This document shows, one piece after another, positions 52,246-61,017 of a stretch of 64,000 nucleotides of DNA (within the stretch, counting starts at the first letter, position 1; every line of letters starts with the position of its first letter). Source of the stretch: Desulforhopalus sp. (GTDB lineage: Bacteria; Desulfobacterota; Desulfobulbia; Desulfobulbales; Desulfocapsaceae); the NCBI GenBank assembly GCA_030247675.1, contig JAOTRX010000007.1:1-64000 (forward strand). The letters are read 5' to 3'. Under the pieces are notes generated by a model that searched no databases, was not told the origin of the DNA, and was given only the letters and a program-made list of their open reading frames with translations. The position numbers and the translations under genes were made by a program.

Positions 52246-52704
52246 TCAAATGAGAAGGACGACGGAACGGAGGGCTTTGCTTTGGATGTTTAGAAAGGAG
52301 AAGGAGGGCCTTGAAGGTATAGCAGTGGGGAGAGATTTTTCGGCAAAGCTTTTAAGCGCTGATAACTGCAAGAAAGCAGTGCTGTTTCTGTCGGGGAGGA
52401 TGGAAAACGAGGATGTCAGTCGATCGTCGGCTGCCCTCCAGCCGAAAATCGATTGGCTGTTTATCTCCAGACACGTGGTGGATTCGGTTGTTTTTAAAGG
52501 GTCAACGGCTACGCAGTTCGGAAAAGGAATATACCCCGAGTCACTCATTTCCGTATAGCAAGAGGCTAATTCTAGGTGGTTATCCTTGTCGGTACTCCAG
52601 TCCAAACACCAGGCTGTCCCCGAAAAACCGAGCACGCCAACACAAACAAAGTATGCGGTGAGGAGCAAGGACCAGAATCGATTGCCGTGAGAACGGGATA
52701 CCAT
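52246..52704 (-). CDS. Secreted hypothetical protein
   Basis: 152 residues with a signal peptide (about 1-33, GVLGFSGTAWC) that could alternatively hold a lipobox-like Cys. The mature part has several Cys (LASCYTEMSDSGYIPFPNCVAV) and a hydrophobic C-terminus (ALRSVVLLI). No family recognised. It is preceded by a promoter region nearly identical to that of the FKBP gene, so the two are probably co-regulated. Confidence 0.5.
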   Translation of the reverse strand: MVSRSHGNRFWSLLLTAYFVCVGVLGFSGTAWCLDWSTDKDNHLELASCYTEMSDSGYIPFPNCVAVDPLKTTESTTCLEINSQSIFGWRAADDRLTSSFSILPDRNSTAFLQLSALKSFAEKSLPTAIPSRPSFSFLNIQSKALRSVVLLI

Positions 52705-52799
52705 GCTTTAATATCGATAAAAAATTGAAGGGTGAAGTAGCTTTGAAAGTAAATATTGCAACGTAGCCTGGCTGGCCGGAGATTTTTATAAAGGTGCCT

Positions 52800-52905
52800 C
52801 TCTGCGAGACTTGTAATTCCTATTGTAGCTGAACAACGGCGTAGATCAATAATAATTGAGATTCTTTCAAAAAAGTAATGTTCATGAAAGGTTTCGGTAA
52901 TTTTT
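52800..52905 (-). promoter_or_regulatory. Duplicated promoter region (copy A), upstream of the 52246 gene
   Basis: About 90-105 bp closely match 56622-56735. On the minus strand both contain TTGATC-N16-TACAAT (here 52822-52849), a good sigma-70 promoter, plus a conserved upstream flank (AATTATTATTGATC and TTACTTTTTTGAA). Confidence 0.65.
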
Positions 52906-52920
52906 GGGTTGGTAAGGTTG

Positions 52921-53901
52921 TCATTGACCGGAGGAAATCGGCGTCACATTGGTGTCGCAATCGGTGTTCACCGGGCAGGCATCCTCACCCGGTTTTTGCA
53001 CTCCCGGTAAAAAGGTGTATCCGGGGGCCGGACTGTTTGAGGTGCCGCTGTAATCAACGTCGCTGCTTTGCCTGCAAGTCTTTTGCAAATACTCCATTAT
53101 CCGTTTTTCCCCTTTGAAGATCTGCGTCTCATCGTCAGCTTTGGCCATGAGAACGGGAACCTCGTTGATTGATAAGCTCTGCAACAAAGTGCGGTTGACT
53201 TGAGGATCATAATCAGCAAACCGGACCATATCCGCAATTGCAAATTTTTCTATCTTTTCAATTGGGTTAAAGCGCACGGTACAGATGTTATCGGCACCGA
53301 TGGCTTCAATCACTTTTTCACAATAATTGCAGGAAGCGGAAAAGAACAGATACAGCTTAACCCCATCCCTTTTTCCGTTCACCATTGCCAAACTCCCTGA
53401 GTCGAGAGATGTCCCCCTACCGGTTGAAGGGGTGCCAAATTGAAGGCTGCAACAAGCAGCAAGCACGGCAATAAATATCACCATCCCGCGAACCAACTGA
53501 TGCAGGCCGCAACAAAGATTCAACAGGACGATAACCGCGAAAATTACCAGACAGTAGGAACAGAAGACGGTGGCGATCGAGTGCTGAAAAAAAACCAGCA
53601 CAGCTTCTGCGGCAAGACCGGCGAGCAATAACAGCCGAGCCAATTTGTGCCAGTATTCGGACCCGTTTCTGCCGCGCAAAAACAACCAGAAGAGGGTCTG
53701 GAAAAATAAAAATCCGGTGATATTGAAGACAAGTGGGGAAACAGTGGTCATGCTTTCAATAATCTCACAGCCGTTATTGAAACATACTCCTTTTACCCCT
53801 CTGAGCTGAAGTACAACCTGCACAGCAGTCAACACGCTCGCCAGAAATGAAATGATTGCCTGTATCATGGAGATTTTTTGGTATCTGTGAAAGAGCGTCA
53901 T
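52921..53901 (-). CDS. VKOR-like membrane protein fused to a thioredoxin domain
   Basis: 326 residues. Four to five helices carry the VKOR Cys motifs: CFNNGCEIIES in the first loop and FCSYCLV (CxxC) in a later helix. A C-terminal thioredoxin-like domain has SASCNYCEKVIEAIG and NEVPVLMAK. It would reoxidise DsbA-type proteins using quinone, replacing DsbB. Start 53901 (MTLFH) avoids overlap with the upstream methyltransferase. A likely partner is the Sec-DsbA encoded 1.4 kb downstream. The Cys-bearing tail after residue 295 is unusual. Confidence 0.8.
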   Translation of the reverse strand: MTLFHRYQKISMIQAIISFLASVLTAVQVVLQLRGVKGVCFNNGCEIIESMTTVSPLVFNITGFLFFQTLFWLFLRGRNGSEYWHKLARLLLLAGLAAEAVLVFFQHSIATVFCSYCLVIFAVIVLLNLCCGLHQLVRGMVIFIAVLAACCSLQFGTPSTGRGTSLDSGSLAMVNGKRDGVKLYLFFSASCNYCEKVIEAIGADNICTVRFNPIEKIEKFAIADMVRFADYDPQVNRTLLQSLSINEVPVLMAKADDETQIFKGEKRIMEYLQKTCRQSSDVDYSGTSNSPAPGYTFLPGVQKPGEDACPVNTDCDTNVTPISSGQ

Positions 53902-53926
53902 AGTGATTCTTTTGTTTCGAAAGGTA

Positions 53927-54628
53927 TCATAAGGTTTTATTGTCAAATGTTTCAGTAAGCCGATGACGAGCCCTGAATACTTCAATTTTGGCGGGCGGCA
54001 CATTGCACCAAACGGTTTGTGTCGAAACTCTGTCGAGATATTCCGCAAGGGGAGAGGGGCGATTATTAAGACGGTAGGTATACTGAACAAGTGAACCCTT
54101 TGCCCCCAGCATCTTCTGAATCTCCATACCAAGGGCTGCTACCGAGGAGGATGGCAGGGAAAGTAACGGCAGACTTGAAACTACGGTTCCTATATGTCTC
54201 TCGTATCGATTGCACAATTGGCAGAGCTTGACCGCGTTGCCTTGGATTACCGCAACATCTGGAAATTGTTGCTTCAAGTGTCCGGCCAGCAACCTATCTA
54301 GTTCGACAACCACTAACTTTTTCGGGGCCACACCATGTTGCAACAAGGCTTTTGTCACTATGCCCGTGCCACCGCCTAGCTCCAGAACAAGGCTGTCGTT
54401 GTCAGGCGGAATGACCAACTCGGCAATCGTTCGAGCCAACTTCAAGGAACTAGGGCAAGCAGCACCCATGGCTCTGGGATTGGCAAGAAGGGCGCGGGAA
54501 AACAAGGCAGAGGGCGATGAGAGGAATGCATCACTCGCCCGACGAATAGCTTCAACGACGGAATAAAATCCTATAATATCGGGAAATCTGAGCATGAGCT
54601 TAGGAGTAGAATGAGTATGTTGTTGCAT
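53927..54628 (-). CDS. SAM-dependent methyltransferase (phospholipid N-methyltransferase-like)
   Basis: 233 residues with SAM motif I LELGGGTGIVTKALLQ, VVVELD as motif II and the post-motif VVSSLPLLSLP, the pattern of PmtA/KsgA-like enzymes. The absence of an rRNA-binding C-terminal domain favours a phospholipid or small-molecule substrate. It lies between DegS-like protease and VKOR-fusion genes on the same strand with short gaps. Confidence 0.75.
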   Translation of the reverse strand: MQQHTHSTPKLMLRFPDIIGFYSVVEAIRRASDAFLSSPSALFSRALLANPRAMGAACPSSLKLARTIAELVIPPDNDSLVLELGGGTGIVTKALLQHGVAPKKLVVVELDRLLAGHLKQQFPDVAVIQGNAVKLCQLCNRYERHIGTVVSSLPLLSLPSSSVAALGMEIQKMLGAKGSLVQYTYRLNNRPSPLAEYLDRVSTQTVWCNVPPAKIEVFRARHRLTETFDNKTL

Positions 54629-54651
54629 GAATCAGCCTTTAGCGAATAATA

Positions 54652-55737
54652 TCAATTGATAGCTGTGAGCCGGAGGGGTACGTCAAAGAGTTGACCATCT
54701 CTCTGGATGGTCAGGATAATTTCCGATCCTATGCTGAACTTTTCGATTTCCGTTCGTAAATCTTCATATGATTGCACTTTGACACCACCGACGGCGATGA
54801 TAATGTCACCCAGCACCACTTCTCCCCGATACTGCGTAGTGGGTCGCAATCCTGCTGCCGCAGCAGGGCTGTCACTTTCCACCCTGAGAATCAATGTCCC
54901 TACAATGCCCATATTTTTTGCCACCCGCTCATCCACCAATGTCACGCCTAACCCCGGCTGGATGATCCTGCCATGTTTGATGAGCTGCGGGACTATTTCG
55001 TTGACAATATCGACCGCTACGGCAAAACCAATTCCCGCATAAGCCCCGGAAGGACTGTATATGGAGGTGTTTATGCCAATCAATCGGCCGGCACTATCGA
55101 GCAATGGACCACCGGAATTGCCCGGATTGATGGCCGCATCAGTCTGTATCGCCCCGCGAATCACCCGACCGGTAACCGCGGTAATTTCACGGTTGAGGGC
55201 GGAAATAATTCCCGACGTGATGGTCTGGTCCAAGCCGAAAGGATTACCGATGGCAAATACTTTCTGGCCAACCTGGAGATATTTTGATCTTCCTACGGCT
55301 ATTGGCCGCAGCTGGTGCTTTGGGGCTTCAATTTGCAAAACAGCAATATCTTTATCCGGTGCGGCGCCCACGAGGGTTGCCTTCCAGGTCGAGTTATCGG
55401 CCATAGTGACTTGAACACGGTTGGCATCACTTATCACATGGTAATTTGTTACTATTCGTCCCTGATTATCCCAGATAAAGCCGGAACCCGTACCTTGGGG
55501 GATCTCGACGGCATTCATCGAAAAAAAACCTCGTTTGAGGGCAATACTGGTGACATACACCACCGACGGTGAATTATTTTTGAAGATATCAATGGTGTTT
55601 TGCTCATCGGCGGCCAGATCGCCCCTGGCCGTTACTGCCCGAGGCTCAGCATTCTCGGGAAAATAATATTGCCGTAGCGGGTCCACAAGAAACCAAAGGC
55701 CTAGAACAACCAATATGGCAAAAACTAACTTCTTCAA
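54652..55737 (-). CDS. degS: DegS/HtrA-like membrane-anchored serine protease
   Basis: 361 residues. One N-terminal membrane anchor (about 3-20), a trypsin-like domain with the catalytic triad His100 (TNYHVIS), Asp130 (DKDIAVLQ) and Ser208 (PGNSGGPLL), and a single PDZ domain (RVESDSPAAAAGLRP). Anchor plus one PDZ fits DegS-type regulatory or quality-control proteases. No RseA/RpoE partner is adjacent, but the window does have an ECF/anti-sigma pair (17.9 kb) whose anti-sigma factor could be a substrate (speculative). Confidence 0.88.
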   Translation of the reverse strand: MKKLVFAILVVLGLWFLVDPLRQYYFPENAEPRAVTARGDLAADEQNTIDIFKNNSPSVVYVTSIALKRGFFSMNAVEIPQGTGSGFIWDNQGRIVTNYHVISDANRVQVTMADNSTWKATLVGAAPDKDIAVLQIEAPKHQLRPIAVGRSKYLQVGQKVFAIGNPFGLDQTITSGIISALNREITAVTGRVIRGAIQTDAAINPGNSGGPLLDSAGRLIGINTSIYSPSGAYAGIGFAVAVDIVNEIVPQLIKHGRIIQPGLGVTLVDERVAKNMGIVGTLILRVESDSPAAAAGLRPTTQYRGEVVLGDIIIAVGGVKVQSYEDLRTEIEKFSIGSEIILTIQRDGQLFDVPLRLTAIN

Positions 55738-55787
55738 AAGAGAGAACCTCGTCCCTTGGATTGTGTCATTGGGGGGGCATGTTCACC

Positions 55788-55825
55788 AGCTGGCAGCAAA
55801 AAAACAGACATTTATGCTGCCAGCT
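55788..55825. terminator. Hairpin between the FKBP and DegS-like genes
   Basis: AGCTGGCAGCA and TGCTGCCAGCT form a perfect 11-bp stem; the minus-strand loop contains seven T. It lies 17 bp after the FKBP stop and may attenuate transcription into the protease gene. Confidence 0.5.
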
Positions 55826-55841
55826 TGAGCCGCCGAGAATG

Positions 55842-56543
55842 TTATTTCGACTGTAATGAGACCAGCTCGACGTCAAAGATCAGTGCAGCATTCGGGCCAA
55901 TCGGGCCGCCAACCGTTCCGGTCTCGCCATAAGCAAGGTTTGACGGCAGATAAAGTTGCCATTTGCTCCCTTCTTTCATCAATTGAAGTGCCTCCGTCCA
56001 TCCTTTGATGACACCATTTAAAGCAAAGGTTGCGGCCTCCCCACGTTTATATGAGCTGTCAAACTCAGTCCCATCGACAAGCCTTCCGGTGTATTGCACC
56101 GTAACCGTATCCGTTGCACTCGGCGACTTGCCCTTGCCCTCGTTTATCACCTTATATTGGAGACCACTGGGAAGAGATTTCACCCCTTCCTTTTTCATGT
56201 TTTCAGCAAGGAAGGCCTCACCTTCAGTTTTGTTTTTTTCACCCAGGACCTTCATCGACTCCTGACGTTTTCCCTGCATTTCCTTTTGCAGGTCTGTCAG
56301 AATTGCCCCAGCCTCCTGATCGGTCAGTTGAGTCTTTTGGCCGGTGAGGACATCTTTTATCGCTTTTGTTAGAAGATCCGGGTTGGCATCAACGCCATTT
56401 TTCTTCAGGCTATTGCCCATTTCCATGCCTATGGCGTAGCTCACCTTCTCCTTCGGGGTTTTCAACTCCGAGGTTTCTGCAGCAAGCACCGTGTTTGTCA
56501 CCATCACCAAGCCAAAGACCACTACCATTCCACCAATTTTCAT
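55842..56543 (-). CDS. FKBP-type peptidyl-prolyl isomerase (Mip/FkpA-like)
   Basis: 233 residues: signal peptide (1-20, ending VLAAE), N-terminal helical dimer domain (KVSYAIGMEMGNSLKKNGV), long helix, then FKBP domain (TVTVQYTGRLVDGTEFDSSY, IKGWTEALQLMKEGSKWQLYLPSNLAYGE). It assists folding of envelope proteins. ATG 56543 follows AAGGAG. First gene of a minus-strand run with DegS-like protease, methyltransferase and VKOR fusion. Confidence 0.92.
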   Translation of the reverse strand: MKIGGMVVVFGLVMVTNTVLAAETSELKTPKEKVSYAIGMEMGNSLKKNGVDANPDLLTKAIKDVLTGQKTQLTDQEAGAILTDLQKEMQGKRQESMKVLGEKNKTEGEAFLAENMKKEGVKSLPSGLQYKVINEGKGKSPSATDTVTVQYTGRLVDGTEFDSSYKRGEAATFALNGVIKGWTEALQLMKEGSKWQLYLPSNLAYGETGTVGGPIGPNAALIFDVELVSLQSK

Positions 56544-56621
56544 GCTTTCTCCTTGTAATCTTTTTATTTTTACAACGTATTTGACGTTTCTGCGTGGAAT
56601 CACATCCATGCAATCTCTTCC

Positions 56622-56735
56622 TGCGAGATTTATTCAGCCTATTGTAGCTGAACAACGGCGTAGATCAATAATAATTGGGATTCCTTCAAAAAAGTAATGT
56701 TCAGGAAAGGTTCCGGTAATTTTTTGTTGGTAGAA
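56622..56735 (-). promoter_or_regulatory. Duplicated promoter region (copy B), upstream of the FKBP gene
   Basis: It matches 52800-52905. The minus-strand promoter TTGATC-N16-TACAAT lies at 56641-56668, about 98 bp before the FKBP start. The long conserved flank upstream of -35 suggests a shared activator site. Confidence 0.65.
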
Positions 56736-56813
56736 GATACTTCAACATGGTTGACGGGATCTCTCTCTCTAGACCTTTCAAGCCATTTTCTATAATGGGG
56801 ACACCCGTGCCCC

Positions 56814-56854
56814 TTCCACCTCCTGCCTTCAGTCGGGTGTGGAAAGGGCACGGG
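56814..56854. repeat. 16-bp inverted repeat in the divergent region
   Basis: CCCGTGCCCCTTCCAC faces GTGGAAAGGGCACGGG with one mismatch (a G-U pair if the minus strand is transcribed) and a 9-nt loop. It could insulate the two divergent promoters. No match to a known element recognised. Confidence 0.5.
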
Positions 56855-56950
56855 CATTCCCAATACATGCTGTAGAGGGTAACCTCGAAGATTCCGGCCA
56901 ATGGTGCCGGGCATAAAGAATCCCGTTTATCGGGCTTAGGAAACAATGGA

Positions 56951-58501
56951 ATGAAAAATCGCCCCATACGCCCCTTCGTCATCGCCGCTTTACTCTCGGC
57001 AATTCTCCTCTCCGGCTGTGGGAGTTCGCCCCAGCCTCCGGATGCCGATACGGTTGCCGTGTTCGAGGGTGGTCGGATCACGCGACAGGAGGTTAAAAAA
57101 ACTGTCGGTGAATTGCAAAAGGCTTTTGAAAAAAACAGCGAAGCGACAAAAAAACTTCGCGAGAAATCGACCTATCGCAAACTTATCGAAGAAATGGCTC
57201 TCGACAAGGTGGTCAATAATAAAATTACCGCCATGAAGCTGGATAACCGTAAGAACATTAAGCATGCGATGAAACATATCTCGGAGGAACTGAATATCTC
57301 GGAACTCCTTTCTAAATCTCATAAGCAGGACATTAAAGTCTCCGACGAAGAGGTGAAAGAACGCTACGACAGGGATCGCGCAGCCTTTGGAGAAGCAACG
57401 CTTGCCCAGGCAACCGAGCGGCTTCGTTCTCTGCTTCAGGCAGAAAAAGAGCAGCGCTCCTTTCAAGAGTATTTGGAAAATTTACGCAAGAATGCCGTGA
57501 TCACCCGTTATGACGAGCTGCTTGAGGTTCCTGAACCGATAGAAGCTGATGTGCGAATGCATTACGAACAAAACAGAAATGCCTATCCCGGAAAATCCTT
57601 TGAAGAAGCCAGTAGTGATGTCGCAACAGCCGTTCGGGCAAAAAACACTGCCCTCTGGTTTCAGGAAAAGCAAAATCGGACGCTCATGACCATCCATGGC
57701 AAGCCGTTCACGGTCGGGGAATTTTTCGAAGAATTCGAAGAGTTTCCCGCTAAAGAACGGGAACGTTACGGAGATTTCGAAAGCAAGAAAAAACTCCTCG
57801 ATAAAATGGTCGATCGACTGTTGCTGGTTGAAGACAGCTACGATCAGATGTTGAGCACGGAGACCAAGGATCAACGTGATCATATACGGCAAGATATCCT
57901 CAAAAAGCTACTTCATCAGGAAGAGGTGGACGATCAAATCCAGGTGTCGGAGGAAGAGATGCAAGCCTTTTTCGAGAAGAACTCCGAACTCTTTATCGAA
58001 CCGCCGCAAGTGCGGATCAACTATATTCGCATAAGTGCCGGTCAAACGGACGCCGAGAGAAACCAAGCCGAAAAGAAAGTCAAAGATGCCTATAGCAAGC
58101 TAAAACCCGGACTGTTCAAGAAAGCCGAGCCTTTTGCCAAGATCGCTGAGGAATATTCCGAAGACCCCGAAACAGCGAAAAACGGCGGCGCTCTGGAGGG
58201 ATGGATTTCCGAAAAAACCGAGATGATCGAAGAAATCGCCAGCCACGGATTCCACGAAAACGTTCTTGGGCTTGGGGAACAGGACATCAGCTTGCCCTTC
58301 ATATATTTCAACAGCTACTACATCGTCCAAGTGCGGGAACGTCAGGAGCCGAGCCACATGGCTTTTGAACAGGCCCGTGAGACAGTGAAAATGGAGATTA
58401 ATGCACGTAAACATGAGGAAAAAACTCTGCAAATGGAGAAGGCCCTGCGGAAACAGGCTGGTCTGATCATTTTCGATAAAACTCTAGATTCGATGCTTTA
58501 A
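56951..58501 (+). CDS. PpiC/SurA-like lipoprotein chaperone-isomerase
   Basis: 516 residues with lipobox LLSGC (Cys23). N-terminal SurA/PrsA-like helical part (ITRQEVKKTVGELQKAF), a long charged helical middle, and a rotamase (parvulin) domain at about 345-455 (QVRINYIRISAGQTD, AEEYSEDPETAKNGGALEGW, LPFIYFNSYYIVQV). It is likely anchored to a membrane and helps fold exported proteins. It is followed 27 bp later by the CDF-HflK fusion in the same direction. Confidence 0.85.
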   Translation: MKNRPIRPFVIAALLSAILLSGCGSSPQPPDADTVAVFEGGRITRQEVKKTVGELQKAFEKNSEATKKLREKSTYRKLIEEMALDKVVNNKITAMKLDNRKNIKHAMKHISEELNISELLSKSHKQDIKVSDEEVKERYDRDRAAFGEATLAQATERLRSLLQAEKEQRSFQEYLENLRKNAVITRYDELLEVPEPIEADVRMHYEQNRNAYPGKSFEEASSDVATAVRAKNTALWFQEKQNRTLMTIHGKPFTVGEFFEEFEEFPAKERERYGDFESKKKLLDKMVDRLLLVEDSYDQMLSTETKDQRDHIRQDILKKLLHQEEVDDQIQVSEEEMQAFFEKNSELFIEPPQVRINYIRISAGQTDAERNQAEKKVKDAYSKLKPGLFKKAEPFAKIAEEYSEDPETAKNGGALEGWISEKTEMIEEIASHGFHENVLGLGEQDISLPFIYFNSYYIVQVRERQEPSHMAFEQARETVKMEINARKHEEKTLQMEKALRKQAGLIIFDKTLDSML

Positions 58502-58528
58502 GACGACGCATAAGGAGGAGGACTCAAC

Positions 58529-60088
58529 GTGCAACTAAACAGAAAAGAGCGAACACTGGCCGTGACCATCGGGGTCAACGTCGGCCTGATACTCATAAAA
58601 TTCGGCCTGGCCTGGTATTCCGGCAGCCTGGCCCTGAAAGCGGGAGCCTGGCATTCTTTCTCGGATATTTTTGTCTCGGGAATTGTGTTGTCAGGCCTAA
58701 TCTTGGCACATAAGGAAGACGTGCAGGGCAGCCACGGTATCAGCCGTATTGAAAATGGCGTGGCACTGCTCATAGGTCTCTTGATTCTCTATGTCGGCTA
58801 CGACATTTTTATGGAAGTTGTCCAGGGCAGCCAAATAGCCCTGGCCAACGTGCCGGTGGTCATCGGTGGCGCCGGTCTGACCATCGTCGTCAGTTACTTC
58901 ATGGCCCGCTATAAGATTTTTGTGGGCCGTGCAACCGACTCGCCCAGCTTGATCGCCGACGGTTTTCACTCCAAGTTAGACATGTACAGTTCCATTGTAG
59001 TGGTCTTCGGATTGATCGGCTACCAAATCGGCCTGACCACCATGGATCGTATGGCGGCGGTTGTCGTGGTTGCTCTGGTAGCCTGGGCCGGATTGGAGAT
59101 TATGTTCGGCGCATCTCTTGCCTTGCGGGCCGGTGGCTTGCCCGATGTGCTGCACGGCAACTATTTGTTGCGCCATACCGTCAAGTGGACCCCATTTCTC
59201 CGTAAGGTCGGTGCACCGATCCTGCTGATAGCCTATTTGACCACCGGCATCTATTCAGTCGGGTCGGATCAGGTGGGTATCGAAAAGCGGTTTGGTAAAG
59301 CTACGGCGAAAGATATTCAACCCGGCTTGCACTATCGCTTGCCGTGGCCCTTCAGCACCGTCGATCTTGTCAATGTTGCAAAGGTACGTTCAGCCGAAAC
59401 CGTGAAATCGCTGATGCTCACCGGCGACGAAAACCTGATCGAAGTCGGAGCCACGGTGCACTATTCGGTGCAGAATGCCTTTGATTTTGCCTACAGCATC
59501 GCCGGTCCCGAGAAACTTGTGGCGCTGGCCACTGAATCCGCCCTGCGCCAGATCATCAGTCGCCGGCAGGTGGATGCCGTGCTCACCGAGGGTAAAGCCG
59601 AAATACAGGAACAGACGCTCGCCGCAGCCCAGGAAATACTTGACAAGGCACAAGCCGGTGTTCGTCTTATCGCGGTTCAGTTGGTTAAAGCCAAACCGCC
59701 TGATGAGGTATTGCCGGCATTTCAGGATGTGGCCAGCGCCAAGGAAGACCAAGTCACCTATCTCAATGAGGCCTATGCCTACAAAAATGAAGTCATCCCG
59801 GCCAGCCGTGGCAAGGCCGCCGAAATTACCGCCGTGGCCGAAGCCTACCGAGAGGAAAAGATCACCCGCAGTCGGGGTGACGCCGGTTCTTTCCAAACCC
59901 GTCTGACGGCTTTCAATGAAAACAAGGAAATAACCCAAACCCGCCTGTATATCGAAACCATGGAACGCATACTGCCGGGGGTCGACAAGCTGATCGTCGA
60001 CAAACGCATCGATATCCAGGCCACCGATTTATGGATGCTCAACGGCCGCTTGGATGGCGGACCATTTCTGGAGGGAGTGAAAAAGTGA
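58529..60088 (+). CDS. Fusion of CDF metal transporter domain and HflK-like SPFH protein
   Basis: 519 residues. Residues 1-205 are a cation diffusion facilitator membrane domain with both metal-site motifs intact: H42-SFS-D46 in helix 2 and H147-SKL-D151 in helix 5, a pattern linked with Zn. The usual cytoplasmic CDF C-domain is missing. Instead a further helix (about 225-240) leads to an SPFH/Band-7 domain of HflK type (GSDQVGIEKRFGKA, GLHYRLPWPFSTVDLVNVAKVR, RQIISRRQVDAVLTEGKAEIQ) and the HflK coiled coil. GTG start with AGGAGGAGG. Forms an operon with hflC (GTGA overlap) and a second hflK. It may link Zn flux to FtsH-type protease control (inference). Confidence 0.85.
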   Translation: MQLNRKERTLAVTIGVNVGLILIKFGLAWYSGSLALKAGAWHSFSDIFVSGIVLSGLILAHKEDVQGSHGISRIENGVALLIGLLILYVGYDIFMEVVQGSQIALANVPVVIGGAGLTIVVSYFMARYKIFVGRATDSPSLIADGFHSKLDMYSSIVVVFGLIGYQIGLTTMDRMAAVVVVALVAWAGLEIMFGASLALRAGGLPDVLHGNYLLRHTVKWTPFLRKVGAPILLIAYLTTGIYSVGSDQVGIEKRFGKATAKDIQPGLHYRLPWPFSTVDLVNVAKVRSAETVKSLMLTGDENLIEVGATVHYSVQNAFDFAYSIAGPEKLVALATESALRQIISRRQVDAVLTEGKAEIQEQTLAAAQEILDKAQAGVRLIAVQLVKAKPPDEVLPAFQDVASAKEDQVTYLNEAYAYKNEVIPASRGKAAEITAVAEAYREEKITRSRGDAGSFQTRLTAFNENKEITQTRLYIETMERILPGVDKLIVDKRIDIQATDLWMLNGRLDGGPFLEGVKK

Positions 60089-61017
60089 AAACAACAAAAA
60101 TGATGGTCATTTTAACAAGTTTTTTAGCAGCGGGGTTTTTCGCTGTCAATCTGATTTTTTTCCAGGTCGACCAGACCGAATATGTTGTGGTTACCGAGTT
60201 CGGTAAGCCGGTTCGGGCACTCAAGGAGCCAGGACTTTATTGGAAACTGCCCGATCCGATCCAAAGTGTTCGGCGTTACGATAATCGGGTGATGGTCTAC
60301 CTGCCGAATCAAACCGAATTTTTAACCAAAGACAAAAAAAATATCGTCACTGAGTCCTACCCCGTCTGGCGCATCGAAGATCCCGTGCTCTTTATGAAGA
60401 CGGTTCGCGATACGGCCGGCGCCCGTGATCGTCTGACGGATATCATCTCTTCGGAACTCGGTGTGGCCTTTGGTCAATACGATCTTTCTTCATTGATCAC
60501 CACCGATGAAACCGGAATGAAACTGCCGGAGATGATGGAGCAGGTGACACGTATAGCCAAAGGAAAGGTTGAACCTTATGGCATGAAGGTGGTGGATGTT
60601 CGGGTTAAGGTTTTGAATTTTCCGGAAAAAAATAAGCTCAGCGTCTTTCAGCGGATGCGAGCGGAACGCGAGCGCATTGCTCGTAAATACCGCTCCGAAG
60701 GTGCCGAAGAGGCGTCCAAGATCCGCGCCGAGACTGACAAGGAAAAACAGGTGTTATTGTCCCAGGCGCGTGAAACGGCCGAGATTATCAAAGGAGAAGG
60801 CGATGCCCAGGCTATTCGGGTATACGCGAGCGCTTACCAAAAAGGACCTGAATTTTACCAATTCACCCGTTCTTTAGAGGCTTATGAAAAATTCGTTAAT
60901 GAAAAAACCACCACCATTTTGCCGAGCGATGCAAAAATATTGAAATATTTCGGCAACAACGGACCGGCAGACAGCAACGAAGGAGGTCTTTTGAAAAATG
61001 AACGATCAAAGCGATAA
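60085..61017 (+). CDS. hflC: HflC-like SPFH protein
   Basis: 310 residues. One N-terminal membrane span (about 7-25), SPFH domain (YVVVTEFGKPVRALKEPGLYWKLPDP, RDRLTDIISSELGVAFGQYDLSSLI) and a coiled coil with MRAERERIARKYRSEGAEEASKIRAETDKEK, as in HflC. GTG 60085 overlaps the previous stop and follows GGAGGGAG. It would assemble with HflK in a large periplasm-facing cage around FtsH. The partner choice is open, since HflK-like domains flank it on both sides. Confidence 0.9.
   Translation: MKTTKMMVILTSFLAAGFFAVNLIFFQVDQTEYVVVTEFGKPVRALKEPGLYWKLPDPIQSVRRYDNRVMVYLPNQTEFLTKDKKNIVTESYPVWRIEDPVLFMKTVRDTAGARDRLTDIISSELGVAFGQYDLSSLITTDETGMKLPEMMEQVTRIAKGKVEPYGMKVVDVRVKVLNFPEKNKLSVFQRMRAERERIARKYRSEGAEEASKIRAETDKEKQVLLSQARETAEIIKGEGDAQAIRVYASAYQKGPEFYQFTRSLEAYEKFVNEKTTTILPSDAKILKYFGNNGPADSNEGGLLKNERSKR

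Larger units (their letters stand above)
56544..56950. other. 407-bp divergent intergenic region
   Basis: It holds the duplicated FKBP promoter region (56622-56735) and a 16-bp hairpin (56814-56854). A TATAAT at 56791-56796 on the plus strand may serve the PpiC-like gene at 56951. Open frames across it have no coding character. Confidence 0.55.
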
